A stretch of 64,000 nucleotides of DNA from Enterococcus termitis (GTDB lineage Bacteria; Bacillota; Bacilli; Lactobacillales; Enterococcaceae). Positions 7,528-17,688 of the stretch are shown here, one piece after another (the first letter of the stretch is position 1; every line of letters begins with the position of its first letter). A program made the position numbers and the translations under genes. Below the pieces are notes generated by a model that ran no database searches, was not told the origin of the DNA, and saw only the letters and a list, made by a program, of their open reading frames with translations. The DNA is taken from assembly GCF_001730305.1 (NCBI RefSeq), contig NZ_MIJY01000034.1, positions 289,664 through 353,663 of the forward strand. The letters are read 5' to 3'.

Positions 7528-8328
7528 TTATTTTACTTCATCTGTTAATTTTTCGATCATTTTAAGCGCATAATTATCGTGGCTGTATTTCTCTTCTTTT
7601 GTAGAGTGTCCTGTGCGAGTCAACAGCAAGTTGGCATCTTTTAATTCTTTAGGTCCTAAATGTTTACGTTTATTCCCAAACACTAACCATACTTCTTCAT
7701 TACCACTCTTTTGCACTTTAATATACTTAAACATAATATCATCATCCTTTTCTGTTATTTGTTTATTTGGTGCTTCGGGAATAGAAGCATTTCCACTACC
7801 TGCAGTTTTTCCGAAACCGTCGGCTATGGCATTAGCCATATCTTTAATGATAGAACTAAAATTATTATTATAAGCCTGCATGTCTGCAGCGTTATCTATA
7901 AAACACATTTCATAAAGACAAGAAGACATCCCTCGAAGCTTAGCGTTATAGATCACTGAAAAATTGGTTCGCTTCACTCCTCGACTGACAAAGTATTTAC
8001 TCAACCTTTTTACAATATCTTGTTCTATAGAATCACTTGATTCTGAGCTTGTGATAAAGGCTTCTGTGCCTTTAGCCTGACTATTAAACGAGTTGAAATG
8101 AACCTCGAAAACATAGTCAAATGTTCCGCCAAAGTTCAAACGCCCTACTTGTGCCTCAGCGAAGGCATTTTTATTTTGATCATATACAGTGACATCCATT
8201 CCATTGTTTTTCAGCGGAGAAACTAATGCATTAACCACTCGGCGAGTTTCAACTGCTTCGCTAGTCCCGTTTCCGATCGCGCCTGGATCACCTGCACCAT
8301 GACCAGCGATTAACAAAATCTTTGCCAT
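7528..8328 (-). CDS. Phage endolysin, N-acetylmuramoyl-L-alanine amidase (Amidase_3)
   Basis: A 266-residue endolysin that cuts the amide bond between MurNAc and the stem peptide at the end of infection. Residues 1-175 form an Amidase_3 domain with the zinc ligands H10 (IAGHGAGD), E24 and H77 (FEVHFNS) and the catalytic E140 (CLYEMCF). A linker follows, then a ~68-residue C-terminal wall-binding domain (about 199-266). An in-frame ATG at 7734 (M199) starts exactly at this domain and has AAAAGGA about 10 bases upstream, so a separate wall-binding subunit may be made. The gene overlaps the holin gene by one base and is the last gene of the late operon. Confidence 0.88.
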   Translation of the reverse strand: MAKILLIAGHGAGDPGAIGNGTSEAVETRRVVNALVSPLKNNGMDVTVYDQNKNAFAEAQVGRLNFGGTFDYVFEVHFNSFNSQAKGTEAFITSSESSDSIEQDIVKRLSKYFVSRGVKRTNFSVIYNAKLRGMSSCLYEMCFIDNAADMQAYNNNFSSIIKDMANAIADGFGKTAGSGNASIPEAPNKQITEKDDDIMFKYIKVQKSGNEEVWLVFGNKRKHLGPKELKDANLLLTRTGHSTKEEKYSHDNYALKMIEKLTDEVK

Positions 8329-8594
8329 TAAGCATCATCGTCCTTTCTGAAAGTGTTAGCACCCAAATCATAAAAGCCCCCTGCTGCTAAACCAGCAATA
8401 GCTCCGCCCCAAACAAAAACTATCATTTGATCAGGTGCAAATGAAAGGCTCCAAGCTATCCCTAAAAATAAACCTGTTAATAAATTTAAAAGCGGTAGCC
8501 ATTTGCTATCCGCTTTCGTATATTTCTTAATCAGTTGTGTAAAGGCTAGTACAAACGCAATAATTGTGGTTGCTGCTGCTAAAATGTTATCCAT
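8328..8594 (-). CDS. Phage holin
   Basis: An 88-residue protein with two or three hydrophobic segments (ILAAATTIIAFVLAFTQLI, WLPLLNLLTGLFLGIAWSL, MIVFVWGGAIAGLAAGGFY) and a charged C-terminal tail (RKDDDA). Small size, these membrane segments and its place directly before the amidase (one-base overlap) identify a holin that makes the membrane lesions through which the amidase reaches the wall. Confidence 0.85.
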   Translation of the reverse strand: MDNILAAATTIIAFVLAFTQLIKKYTKADSKWLPLLNLLTGLFLGIAWSLSFAPDQMIVFVWGGAIAGLAAGGFYDLGANTFRKDDDA

Positions 8595-8608
8595 TGCTTT
8601 CTCCCTTT

Positions 8609-8887
8609 CTACTTTTTAATTTGCTCTTTAATAGAGTGAATTTCAATCGTGATTTCTCTGACATTATTACTCGTCTCTTTGACCGTTTCTGATATCTCAG
8701 ACATAGTCTTTGTCTGATCGCTGATAAACTGTTGCTGTTCTGTAATCACCTTATTTTTATCATCTAGGCGTTTAAGATACCGATTTTCTCGCTCGTCGTT
8801 CTTTCGCATGACCCAAATAAACAATGCCACAAACAGAACAGCAAAACTAATTTCTGTTGCATTAGCTAGTAAGGGTTCAATTCCCAT
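8609..8887 (-). CDS. BhlA/UviB-like holin-related protein
   Basis: A 92-residue protein with one N-terminal membrane segment (EISFAVLFVALFIWVM) followed by a charged, coiled-coil-like tail (RENRYLKRLDDKNKVITEQ ...). This is the layout of the BhlA/UviB bacteriocin-holin family. It lies 14 bases before the holin in the late operon, so it probably takes part in lysis, as a second holin or as a modulator. Confidence 0.72.
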   Translation of the reverse strand: MGIEPLLANATEISFAVLFVALFIWVMRKNDERENRYLKRLDDKNKVITEQQQFISDQTKTMSEISETVKETSNNVREITIEIHSIKEQIKK

Positions 8888-8910
8888 AAATTCACCTTCT
8901 TTAATCGCTT

Positions 8911-10743
8911 TTAGATTTCATATAATTTATATTTAGCTGGATAAGACACTGTAAGGAAAACTCCTTCTGCGATATCTGAACCCATAATATACAAGTTCGT
9001 TCCGCTGTCGGTGATTCTAAATACAACACCTTTACCAGTTGATTGATGGGAACCTGTAAAACTCAATGTAGCCATATCACTTTGAAACTCTTTAGGTAAT
9101 TCCCAAAGTAATGCGGCTCCCCAAGACTTAACTTTCCAAGCTGCTTGGAATGAAATTGTCACAACATCACCCGCTCGACCAATCCACACTGTACCACTAG
9201 TCCAGTAAGTTTTATCAATTTTGTCTGTAAAATTATAAGACTTAACACCTTGAACACGTTCTAGAGTATCACCTTTAACAGTCGGAGCCGTTTGAAAGTC
9301 CTTTGTGCCATTTACTGTCTGATTACCCGTTAAGGCAACAGCACCCGTTTGCGCAGCAGTTACTCCGTGAGGGTTTTCTTTATCATCTAAATGCTTGATA
9401 AAATCTTGTTTTGCGGTGTAGGAATCACTCAAACTTGTTGATATGGTGTATTCAAGAGCCGCATAATCTAGATTAACGGTACTAGCTACAACTCCGTCAC
9501 TTACAGGAGCATAAACAATTATATACACACACCCGTCATTTTGAATTCTTTGTCCTGTCTGATTTTTATATTCGAGTAATGAAATTTTATTAGTAGTATT
9601 AACTGCACCGCCGTGCCAAGTTGTCCCCCAAATCTGCATATTCACTTGAGCACGTGTTGCTCCCGGATTAGTAGAATGTGCTCCACTTCCGCTTGCATAG
9701 ACGATAGGGTGTATTGTCCCGTCCACTAGTTTTCTTACAAGTTCAATTTTTTGATCAAGGGTAGTTGCGTTATGCTGTGTGAACACCCAAGGTGTTTTTC
9801 TTTCGATATCTTCAACTACATTAAATGCAACGCAGATTTGTCTTATTCGGTTTACCTCTTTTATTTGGGAGATATAATGCAAATCATCTAAATTATTTAC
9901 TAGTTGGTACCCAGGTGTAGATATTTCATAGTTAAATTTGTCAGGACTCAATAAATCAACACTAGTATTAGCATAGACAATATTTGGATTTTCCACTAAA
10001 CTCCCATTAACTTTATCAACTAAGTTGCTTGTAAATTTGGTTTCGATATTTTCACCAGAAATAAAATTCAATAAATCAGTCTTGTTTACAATATCAGCCG
10101 ATGACAATTTCGCTAACGCTTCATCTATTGCATCCAAGGCTCTTTTTAATGTGTCACTTATTTCAACTTTTGCATCTGCTGCAGTTTGATCAACCGAGGT
10201 CTGATAATCTGCAATCAATTTTTTCAAAGCTTCTAGTTCAGCCTCAATCTCTTTTACCCGTCCAGCAATCACTTCATAATCATCATCAAGCCTTTTCACA
10301 GCTTCCTCATAAGTTTTATTAAGTTTTTCAACTAACTTATTATATTCAGTGATAATCGTCTCAGCTTCGCTCGCATCGATATCTGAATTATCTGCTACGA
10401 TTACGGTGAATTCGCCCGTCGTGTCTCTTTGACCACTTTTTACAAAAGAGAAATATGCACGGTGATATTTTCCAGCAGCCGAAAAAGCTTTGTTAGGAAA
10501 TGTATATTGAAAAGTTCCAGTAGCTAAACTTGAACCATTAATGCCCGTAGTGTCATATATTTTGGTATTTCCACCCGTCACACCTTCAAAGGTTACTGTG
10601 TAACCTGTTAGATTAATCTGCTCATCTCGTCTAGTCACATTAACAGTAATGGTTTGCATATCTTGATCGCCCACCCGACCATAAATGATGGGGGTCAATT
10701 TGGGTTCTTTGGCTAAATCTAAATTTAAAATCTTATACGCCAT
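8911..10743 (-). CDS. Upper baseplate protein (BppU-like N-terminus) with C-terminal tail-fibre region
   Basis: A 610-residue protein. Residues 1-125 match the BppU N-terminal domain (EPKLTPIIYGRVGDQDMQT ... GEFTVIVADNSD). Residues about 130-220 are a predicted coiled coil (YNKLVEKLNKTYEEAVKRL ... KKLIADYQTSVDQ). The C-terminal part has a repeat of the phage-fibre type (HLDDKENPHGVTAAQTGA), common in tail fibres of Firmicute phages. It probably links the baseplate core to receptor-binding parts and may itself bind the wall. It overlaps the upstream tail gene by 11 bases and precedes the lysis genes. Confidence 0.78.
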   Translation of the reverse strand: MAYKILNLDLAKEPKLTPIIYGRVGDQDMQTITVNVTRRDEQINLTGYTVTFEGVTGGNTKIYDTTGINGSSLATGTFQYTFPNKAFSAAGKYHRAYFSFVKSGQRDTTGEFTVIVADNSDIDASEAETIITEYNKLVEKLNKTYEEAVKRLDDDYEVIAGRVKEIEAELEALKKLIADYQTSVDQTAADAKVEISDTLKRALDAIDEALAKLSSADIVNKTDLLNFISGENIETKFTSNLVDKVNGSLVENPNIVYANTSVDLLSPDKFNYEISTPGYQLVNNLDDLHYISQIKEVNRIRQICVAFNVVEDIERKTPWVFTQHNATTLDQKIELVRKLVDGTIHPIVYASGSGAHSTNPGATRAQVNMQIWGTTWHGGAVNTTNKISLLEYKNQTGQRIQNDGCVYIIVYAPVSDGVVASTVNLDYAALEYTISTSLSDSYTAKQDFIKHLDDKENPHGVTAAQTGAVALTGNQTVNGTKDFQTAPTVKGDTLERVQGVKSYNFTDKIDKTYWTSGTVWIGRAGDVVTISFQAAWKVKSWGAALLWELPKEFQSDMATLSFTGSHQSTGKGVVFRITDSGTNLYIMGSDIAEGVFLTVSYPAKYKLYEI

Positions 10744-13024
10744 CTGAAACCTCCTTTTCTACCCCAAGTAGTTGCTCTAATCGTGAAAGACGCTTTTCTT
10801 GTTCCTCAACGATCGAGATCAACTCTTGATTGGTTAAAGTATTTAAGTTTATTTGCTTGTTTACATCAATTTTAAGATAAGCATCCTCTTCACTTTTTGT
10901 AGATAAAAACGGAGAATACTGTGCAATCATCCCGAATTGGCGTTCTTTCGGTGGCTGAAGCTTGACATCTGTTGATCGATAATTCTGACGCCAATCGTAA
11001 TCAACCATTTGAATTTTCTTTGTTTCCTTGATCCCATTCACTGTTGTAGCCTCAATATTTTCTTTAAGCCTAATATCTGATTGATTGAGAATTGAGTAAC
11101 CGTTCATATTTAAATTACTGTAAAAACCTAGTGGAACATTATTATAAACAGTAAAAGACGACGTTACGCCTGTATTTTTAAGATAAGCATTCGAGATTTC
11201 CCCTGAACCGCCAACATAGGAGCCACCCATTATTAAATTTGAAATATGCGCACCTGCACTAGATACAGCAAATTTTCTTATGATATCTGTCGTCGAACCG
11301 CCTTCTTTAACACCTAAACTAGCGATATTACCTGTTTCTGCATAGATGTGTATTTCTTCTTTGCTTGTTGCCTTATCGCTTCCCCTTCCTAATCCTCCCA
11401 AAGGGGTGGAAGAGCTTTGTTTATTCATGCTGATTCCCCGTGAATCCAATGTCATTAAATTAATTCCATTGCTATCATTAACTTTGAAATCCGTAGGACT
11501 TAAAACTGAACGAATAATATTTCCATAATAATTCTTTATAGTGCCATCTGCCAAAATAATACGGTTGTAACCATTACTACTGGTGATAATACTGCCGTCA
11601 ATAGTCGTACCTGTGATGCTAACACCGATAATGCTTATTGCCCTCAGAGTTCCCGTAGTCATACGATCTGCCACGATTGCGCCGTTATTAGTCATCGCTA
11701 AACCATAAGTTCCGTTATAGCCAGTAGAACTAAAGCCTAAGCCTCCGATATTCCAACGCCACACTTTTTTAGCTGTGTTGATGCTAGTCGTGTCTAAAAT
11801 TAATAATTCTTGAGGATCAGCGATACTGGGATAGATAACTACGTGCCCTTTACCTGGGTTTTTAATAATGTCTGAGGCTTCTTTTTGAGCTTTTTCTAAC
11901 CAATCAACTTTATTAATAATCTCTTTTACATCAGGTTGAGAATCTATGATTACCTTAGCAAAACTGGACCTTGCCTCGCCTAATTCGATAGACTCATAAC
12001 GATTCAAATGTACATTCCATACTGTTTTTACGATTTGCGCCTCGGTATTAATATCAAGTTCGTTGAAAGCTACTGTGACATAATCACATAAATCAACTTC
12101 TTCGAGAGTTCTTAAATCCCCACTAATAACTGAACTTGCTAAATCAACAAAACTTGCTTTAATACTTACTTTGGGCACACCGACTTTGTTATTCTTTATA
12201 AAATTTTTTACAAGAGTTCGCAGCTGATCTACGGTCTGTGGTTCCTTATCACTGAAATCTACCATCTGAATACGTCTTTGGGTATAATTCCCTACATAAT
12301 CGCTGTCTAGATAGGTTTCAGGTAGTGTGATTATTTTTTCATCCTCACCATTGCCAATCCTGGCCCATCCATAAACAGAGGAATATGTATTTTCGATTGA
12401 TTCCTCTTGAACGATATCCGTTAAATTTTTCCCATAAGCGATCACAACATTCTTCTCAGTTCCTGCACTAGCAAATAATTGCACTTGGTTATTATTGAAT
12501 ACATATTCCCCGCCGTAAGTATCTAAAATAGAACCTTCAACGCCACCAAGAACTTCCTGAGCATTTGCATATTTAGACGGATCCGCAAAGCTAATATTCC
12601 CTCTTGTGAGTATGTCACTATAGAAGGTAAATTCCCCTTTAGGCTCCATTTGGTTCTTCAAATAATTTAATGCTGTTTGGGCAGGGATATTTCCATATTC
12701 TGCACCTGTCTTGACAATCGTTCTCAATAGTTGATATCTATAATGTTCACAATAGACTGATACAATTCCTTTAATTGGCTTAGATATACTCGCAATCTCT
12801 AGACGTTGATTCTGAGCTTGAATTGTAGGACCCGCATCAGTAACAATCCATCGACCGATTTTCAGTTCTTTGAACATAGGTCCATTCACAGGATAATCAA
12901 ATGTCAATTCATAGCTGCTATTTTTCCCTCTTGTAACGAGAGGATTGATTGCATCGCTTAGGGGTCCTAAGCCGAGTGAACCCCAGTTATTGTTACTTTT
13001 ATCATGTAAAATGAGTGTGCTCAT
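10733..13024 (-). CDS. Tail-associated spike/endopeptidase-like protein with S74 chaperone domain
   Basis: A protein of about 763 residues. The N-terminal ~370 residues resemble the gp27-like prophage tail-protein/endopeptidase hub family (EITYDYPVNGP-like start region, many beta strands). The C-terminus is an intramolecular-chaperone autoprotease of the Peptidase_S74 kind (SDIRLKENIEA ... FGMIAQYSPFL), which trimerises tail spikes and cuts itself off using the Ser/Lys pair in SDIRLK. A short coiled coil (LVSIVEEQEKRLSRLEQLL-like) ends the protein. I chose the ATG at 13024: it overlaps the dit stop codon as ATGA and has GGAGG 11 bases upstream, while the ATG at 13042 overlaps that ribosome site. 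Confidence 0.78.
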   Translation of the reverse strand: MSTLILHDKSNNNWGSLGLGPLSDAINPLVTRGKNSSYELTFDYPVNGPMFKELKIGRWIVTDAGPTIQAQNQRLEIASISKPIKGIVSVYCEHYRYQLLRTIVKTGAEYGNIPAQTALNYLKNQMEPKGEFTFYSDILTRGNISFADPSKYANAQEVLGGVEGSILDTYGGEYVFNNNQVQLFASAGTEKNVVIAYGKNLTDIVQEESIENTYSSVYGWARIGNGEDEKIITLPETYLDSDYVGNYTQRRIQMVDFSDKEPQTVDQLRTLVKNFIKNNKVGVPKVSIKASFVDLASSVISGDLRTLEEVDLCDYVTVAFNELDINTEAQIVKTVWNVHLNRYESIELGEARSSFAKVIIDSQPDVKEIINKVDWLEKAQKEASDIIKNPGKGHVVIYPSIADPQELLILDTTSINTAKKVWRWNIGGLGFSSTGYNGTYGLAMTNNGAIVADRMTTGTLRAISIIGVSITGTTIDGSIITSSNGYNRIILADGTIKNYYGNIIRSVLSPTDFKVNDSNGINLMTLDSRGISMNKQSSSTPLGGLGRGSDKATSKEEIHIYAETGNIASLGVKEGGSTTDIIRKFAVSSAGAHISNLIMGGSYVGGSGEISNAYLKNTGVTSSFTVYNNVPLGFYSNLNMNGYSILNQSDIRLKENIEATTVNGIKETKKIQMVDYDWRQNYRSTDVKLQPPKERQFGMIAQYSPFLSTKSEEDAYLKIDVNKQINLNTLTNQELISIVEEQEKRLSRLEQLLGVEKEVSDGV

Positions 13025-13782
13025 ACGGCTAAATTCCTCCATCGTGGTTTTATTTTAAATTGATTCAAATTGGTATAGCTAATTTCATTCCTCCCAGGCT
13101 CCAATACGATAGGATCATATTTTCCGTTTGCCATGAAACACTGTTTCGATACATTTACACCACCTGCTTTATAAGCTATGCCGTTCTCGCTATCAATGGT
13201 GATGATTCCAGTTCCTGCTTCCTTGGCTATTCTGAATTGACGGCCGTTTATATAAATATTACTGTCAACTGATGCTGTGGTTTTATTGAAGCTGATAAGA
13301 GGAAAACTAGAAAAGTTCTCAGGGTTTGTGATCCCTTCGCCACTTTTTACGTCTCGCTCATCTTCACCGTCTTTTCTAAAAACAAAAGGTTGGCATTTGA
13401 AAGAGAAATCAATATCGAGCCGATCTCTTCGTTCATCCTTCGCACTAGCACCGCTGTAGCCTAAAGCCTTATAAAAATATTCAGGATATTCACTGAATTC
13501 CAAAGGGCTATACCCTCGTTCTAAATAAAGCCACCCAGCAATATCTCGCAACTGGGCAGCAATGGTTCGATCACGCTCTTTATATATACGAACAGGAAAT
13601 ACCTTCTCAAAATCCTCGAACCTGTTACGGTCGTAAATAATAGATGAGCTTCTGCCATCTACTGATTGAAGTTCAAGTGCTGCCTGAGGGACAACAAAAG
13701 ACATTTCATTTCTAATCCTCATACTAAACTCATTAGACTTACGTCCTCTAAATTGAAAGTATGGATAATCTAATAAATTCAT
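13021..13782 (-). CDS. Distal tail protein (Dit)
   Basis: A 253-residue distal tail protein of the siphophage Dit family (Sipho_tail). The family forms the hexameric ring at the tail tip between tail tube and baseplate. Features seen are the N-terminal beta-rich ring region (FSMRIRNEMSFVVPQ) with the belt-like segment around residues 60-110, and the C-terminal galectin-like half (SFNKTTASVDSNIYING). The order tape measure - Dit - tail hub - BppU is the standard baseplate order. Both neighbours overlap it by 4 bases, so translation is coupled. Confidence 0.82.
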   Translation of the reverse strand: MNLLDYPYFQFRGRKSNEFSMRIRNEMSFVVPQAALELQSVDGRSSSIIYDRNRFEDFEKVFPVRIYKERDRTIAAQLRDIAGWLYLERGYSPLEFSEYPEYFYKALGYSGASAKDERRDRLDIDFSFKCQPFVFRKDGEDERDVKSGEGITNPENFSSFPLISFNKTTASVDSNIYINGRQFRIAKEAGTGIITIDSENGIAYKAGGVNVSKQCFMANGKYDPIVLEPGRNEISYTNLNQFKIKPRWRNLAV

Positions 13783-16700
13783 GTTAAGCTCCCCCTCATT
13801 TCTCTTTCTGTTAAAAGTGCCAACTGTTTGGACGTTTCTTCAATTCCTCGATCACTGCTGAGATCGGCATGCTCTATGTTAATTGAAATAGTAGGTGCCT
13901 GATATCCACTAGAGGTGTCTCTAGATTTTATTATTTCAGTATGTTTGCTTTCACTGAAACGCGGAATATTTAATGCAGCTTCAGGAGTTATTCTGCCTGA
14001 TAATAGATTGCTTAACTTATCGATCGCCGATAAAGCGACTCCTGTGTCTTTTTCAATACCTTCAGCCACACCTTGAGGCAAGAATCTACCAACCTCATCT
14101 CTCATGACTCTCGAAGGAGAATTAATGTCTAATGCAGATTTCATGGTATTTGTAATGCTATTAGCTACAGAACGAGCCGCATCCAAAGCTGCACCTGATC
14201 CAGAATAAATCCCGTTGGCTAAGCCCATCATTGCATATTGCCCAATACTCACCATATGATCAGAAAGTCCGTTAGTGCTTTGAATGATTTGTTCTACAAG
14301 TGTATGAACTGCTTGAATGGCTGCTGCAGATTGACCTTCAATACCATTTGATAAACCCTGAGTGACATTTTCACCAATTTCATGAAACACTTTAGAAGGG
14401 GAATGAGTATCAAGCTTAGTTTTAGCTCCTTTTATGAGGTCATCCGTCATCTCTGTTACTGATTTTATAGGCTGCTCTTTCCCATCAGTTACCCCTTTTT
14501 CTAGTCCTTGTGGGATAGAAAGACCTATATCCTTGAAATTAGAATTCTGTAGTTCTGTTCTCACAGCAGCTTCACTTTGAGTAATTATCCCTTTCATTGA
14601 TTCATTAAGAGCGTTTCGAGCATTTTCTACACCTGAAGAAACGTTATCAACTGCATTTTTACCTACTTCACTGAAATTAGCTTCTGCAACTTGACTAGAT
14701 AGAGTTTCTTTTTGTGTCGGTATTATTGAAGCGATTTCTTCATTTACGCCGTGTTTACCAAGTTGTAGCCCTTCTCTCATAGCGTTTAGTGAGGTTTCTC
14801 CTGATTGCCTATAGACTTCATTCAATTCCTGCAATTTTATATCTGATGAATTTACAAGTTCCGCTGCTTGGGCAGCTCCCTCAGGACCCATCTTTCTCAA
14901 CTGTTCTAAAAGCCCTTGATCTATCCCTCTTTCAGCTAGGATTGCTATATTTTCGCTCCACTGAGAAACAGCTTCTTGATTCTTTTGAAGATTAGCTATC
15001 ATTTGATCAGTTGAGATTGCTTGTTTTTGGTCGATTGCATCAAAAACATTCCCTACTTTTTCTTCTAGAGATTGGTACTCGGCTCTCAGAGCATCCATGA
15101 CTTCCTTATTTTTTCCCTGCAAGGCGTCATATGAAACTGTTTGTTGTAAAACACTGCCCTCCGTCGCTGCTGCCGCACGCTGTAAAGAGCTTTCCGCATC
15201 ATCGGCCGTCTTTATAATCTCAGCTTGCAAAGAACTTTGGGCATCTAAAAGTTTTTGTTCTTCTTCATTCATCTGTGATATGTTTTCTTTTGCATCTTTG
15301 ATGCTTCCACTCGACTGCTTCAACGTCTCGTTCCAGCGCTCTCTTGCAATATTGATTTCCATCAACTTAGCTTCATTGTCGTTACGTTGTTTCAGCATTT
15401 CATTGATACGCTCTTGTGCGCTGGAAGCTTCGTCTAAGGCATGAAAAGCATCAATTTGCTGTTGGATTTTTTCTGGCTGTTCAGCAAGAATATTATTCTG
15501 TTCATCATAGACAAGATTAAGGTCCCCTAATTTACCATTAAGAACTTCAAGTATCTCTGTCATACGTTTTTTCTCGGAGTTACTAAGCTTCTCTTTATTT
15601 GAAAGCATGTCCATCTCTTCAATTAAAGCCGTGTAGTTTGCTTTAGTTTCAGCTAATTTGTCGATTTCGCCTTTTCTTGAGATAGCTGCATCTTCATTTT
15701 TTTTAGCCATTTCATCGGTGGTCTTGATTAGTTCTTCTTGCTCACCCCGTAAAGCTTTGACTTCTTCTGATTCCTTGTTGAACCATTTCCAAAGATTCAC
15801 TGTAACCGCAACTAATGAACCTATGATAGCCACAGCCCAACCGATAGGACCAAGTAAGAATTGGATAGCTGCTGAAAGAGCTGTAGTTGCTGCGGCAGCC
15901 AAACTAGTAGTTCCTGTTAGCACACCCATTATTGTATTTTGGACAACCAGCAACGCTGTTTTAGCTGCAATCAAAACGTTATTCGCTTTGGTTGCTACAG
16001 ACTGTAAAAGCTGCTCTCTAGCTAACGAACTAGTTGCTAAAGCAGCCAATTCTGTAGCTACAATATACAATCTGATAAAGGCTTCGGTATTACTAAAATA
16101 GGTACCTACTTCTTTTACAATCTTCAAAGCTACAAACGTAGCCACAAAGCTTGTGATAGTTGGAATCAGAGGTTTTATGGCATTTCCTAAACTAGATAAA
16201 ACTGTAACGAAAGCGGCGACTATCGGCGTTGAACTCTTGATGACCGTTGTAATTGATTTAAACGTTGCATTTACTAAAACCTTCATGCTATCGAGGTTTT
16301 GAGCGATATTTTTACCCGTAGTAGCTTTTGATAAATCATTTAAAGCTTCAATGATATTCGCAATCCCTTTAGCAGCCGCATTTTTTAAGTTGCCAAATGA
16401 AGTTGCGATCCCCTCACTGTTAACTTTTGCAAGTTTAGCGAGTTCGCCTGTTCCTGTACCTAGTTCTATTAATTGATCTTGAAATTGATCGAAGGTGACT
16501 TTTCCTTCTTTTAAGGCTGCGTATAAATCGACCTGAGCAGTTCGCCCTAGAAACCCCATAGCCTCGGCTGTTTTTTGTAATCCGATAGGCATTGTCTCCT
16601 GCAAGGTTCTCCAACTCTGCATATCAACTTTACCCGTTGATAACATTTGAATATACTGTTCCATCCCCCGTGAAGCATCATCAGTAGAAGCCCCACTAGC

Positions 16701-17117
16701 AAGCATAGCGTTGTTTAGCGCTAACGTTGCATCAGTAGATTTATCAAGATTCCCTGTTACAGAAGTCATCCTCTGAGCCGTTGCTACTACGTCATCTAGT
16801 TTGGTTGGTAGCCCGTCGATTCCATCAGATAACTTATTCACGTTTCTGCTAGATTCATCTGCACTGAAGCCTAAAGCATCCATAACCTTAGGGAATTTTT
16901 GCATCGTATCAAAACGACTTATGGCGGCATCCAGTGAATTTTTAAGAACATCAAATGCTACAGAAGCGATTTTGACTAGCCCAATGGAAGTGACAAGGTC
17001 TTTAATACCACCTGAAGCTTTTGTACTGTTGCCGCCTAATTTGTCTAGTTGATCATTAAGGATTGTTACACCTTTGCCGTCAACATCGACAGAAATAACG
17101 ATACTTCCATCAGCCAT
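13779..17117 (-). CDS. Tail tape measure protein
   Basis: About 1112 residues, the largest phage gene, which sets tail length. The N-terminus matches the tape-measure family (PF20155-like: SFGNLKNAAAKGIANIIEAL ... GRTAQVDLYAALKEGKVTF). There are hydrophobic central segments (residues about 290-450) and long helical coiled-coil stretches (about 470-700). The C-terminal repeats around GL(S/A)NGIEG and SPSRVMRDEVGRFLPQGVAEGI are typical of A118-like tape measures. I place the start at the ATG at 17117 (MADGSIVISV), just after GAGG; an ATG at 17129 is also open. It overlaps the upstream Gp15-like gene by 8 bases. Confidence 0.88.
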   Translation of the reverse strand: MADGSIVISVDVDGKGVTILNDQLDKLGGNSTKASGGIKDLVTSIGLVKIASVAFDVLKNSLDAAISRFDTMQKFPKVMDALGFSADESSRNVNKLSDGIDGLPTKLDDVVATAQRMTSVTGNLDKSTDATLALNNAMLASGASTDDASRGMEQYIQMLSTGKVDMQSWRTLQETMPIGLQKTAEAMGFLGRTAQVDLYAALKEGKVTFDQFQDQLIELGTGTGELAKLAKVNSEGIATSFGNLKNAAAKGIANIIEALNDLSKATTGKNIAQNLDSMKVLVNATFKSITTVIKSSTPIVAAFVTVLSSLGNAIKPLIPTITSFVATFVALKIVKEVGTYFSNTEAFIRLYIVATELAALATSSLAREQLLQSVATKANNVLIAAKTALLVVQNTIMGVLTGTTSLAAAATTALSAAIQFLLGPIGWAVAIIGSLVAVTVNLWKWFNKESEEVKALRGEQEELIKTTDEMAKKNEDAAISRKGEIDKLAETKANYTALIEEMDMLSNKEKLSNSEKKRMTEILEVLNGKLGDLNLVYDEQNNILAEQPEKIQQQIDAFHALDEASSAQERINEMLKQRNDNEAKLMEINIARERWNETLKQSSGSIKDAKENISQMNEEEQKLLDAQSSLQAEIIKTADDAESSLQRAAAATEGSVLQQTVSYDALQGKNKEVMDALRAEYQSLEEKVGNVFDAIDQKQAISTDQMIANLQKNQEAVSQWSENIAILAERGIDQGLLEQLRKMGPEGAAQAAELVNSSDIKLQELNEVYRQSGETSLNAMREGLQLGKHGVNEEIASIIPTQKETLSSQVAEANFSEVGKNAVDNVSSGVENARNALNESMKGIITQSEAAVRTELQNSNFKDIGLSIPQGLEKGVTDGKEQPIKSVTEMTDDLIKGAKTKLDTHSPSKVFHEIGENVTQGLSNGIEGQSAAAIQAVHTLVEQIIQSTNGLSDHMVSIGQYAMMGLANGIYSGSGAALDAARSVANSITNTMKSALDINSPSRVMRDEVGRFLPQGVAEGIEKDTGVALSAIDKLSNLLSGRITPEAALNIPRFSESKHTEIIKSRDTSSGYQAPTISINIEHADLSSDRGIEETSKQLALLTEREMRGSLT

Positions 17118-17679
17118 GTTCCTCACCATCCTCTAATTCTGTGCCTGGTAAAGCATATTTTTTTTGTAGCCGTCTCATTTCTGAAATATGTTCTTGTGAA
17201 TCACCTTTAGAGGGCGACCACTGTCGGATATTGATTATTTTTGACATGACACTCTCGTCAGGTAAAGCTTCTAGAAGAGCTTGAAACTCAGTCCAGGATA
17301 ATTTACCCTGCTGCTCAAAAAGATTGATCCCTAACACAAAAAAAGACGCATAAATGAATTTTGCGTCTAACTCAATATCTATGACTCTCTCTTCCTGATT
17401 CGGCATAGGGTTGCCTAAAATATCAACCTCTATAAATTGCTGCTCACTTGAATGAATATGATTCTCCAAGATGAAAGTAAACAGCTCCGACTGTTCAGTG
17501 AAGGAAAGTTCATTTTCTCCGATTAGTAGCTCACAGCAAGAGTCTACTTTTTCAAAATTTTCTAGAGTTTCATCTTTCAAGATTTCAAAAACATCTAAGA
17601 CGTTATCAAACGAAAGATCAAGCGGAAAAGTCACGCCGTTAAATTCAATATCAGAAACTAAAGGATCATTTAATTTCAT
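17110..17679 (-). CDS. Gp15-like tail assembly chaperone
   Basis: A 189-residue protein of the bacteriophage Gp15 family, which lies directly before the tape measure gene and acts in tail assembly. Visible family features are the N-terminal FNGVTFPLDLSFDNVLDVFEI and the central helical part with the SWTEFQALLEALPDESVM segment. It starts 9 bases after the stop codon of the preceding gene (17689) and is in the same reading frame as that gene, separated from it by a single TAG. The pair corresponds to the two tail chaperones (gpG/gpGT-like) of other siphophages. Confidence 0.75.
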   Translation of the reverse strand: MKLNDPLVSDIEFNGVTFPLDLSFDNVLDVFEILKDETLENFEKVDSCCELLIGENELSFTEQSELFTFILENHIHSSEQQFIEVDILGNPMPNQEERVIDIELDAKFIYASFFVLGINLFEQQGKLSWTEFQALLEALPDESVMSKIINIRQWSPSKGDSQEHISEMRRLQKKYALPGTELEDGEEHG

Positions 17680-17688
17680 AACGAATCC

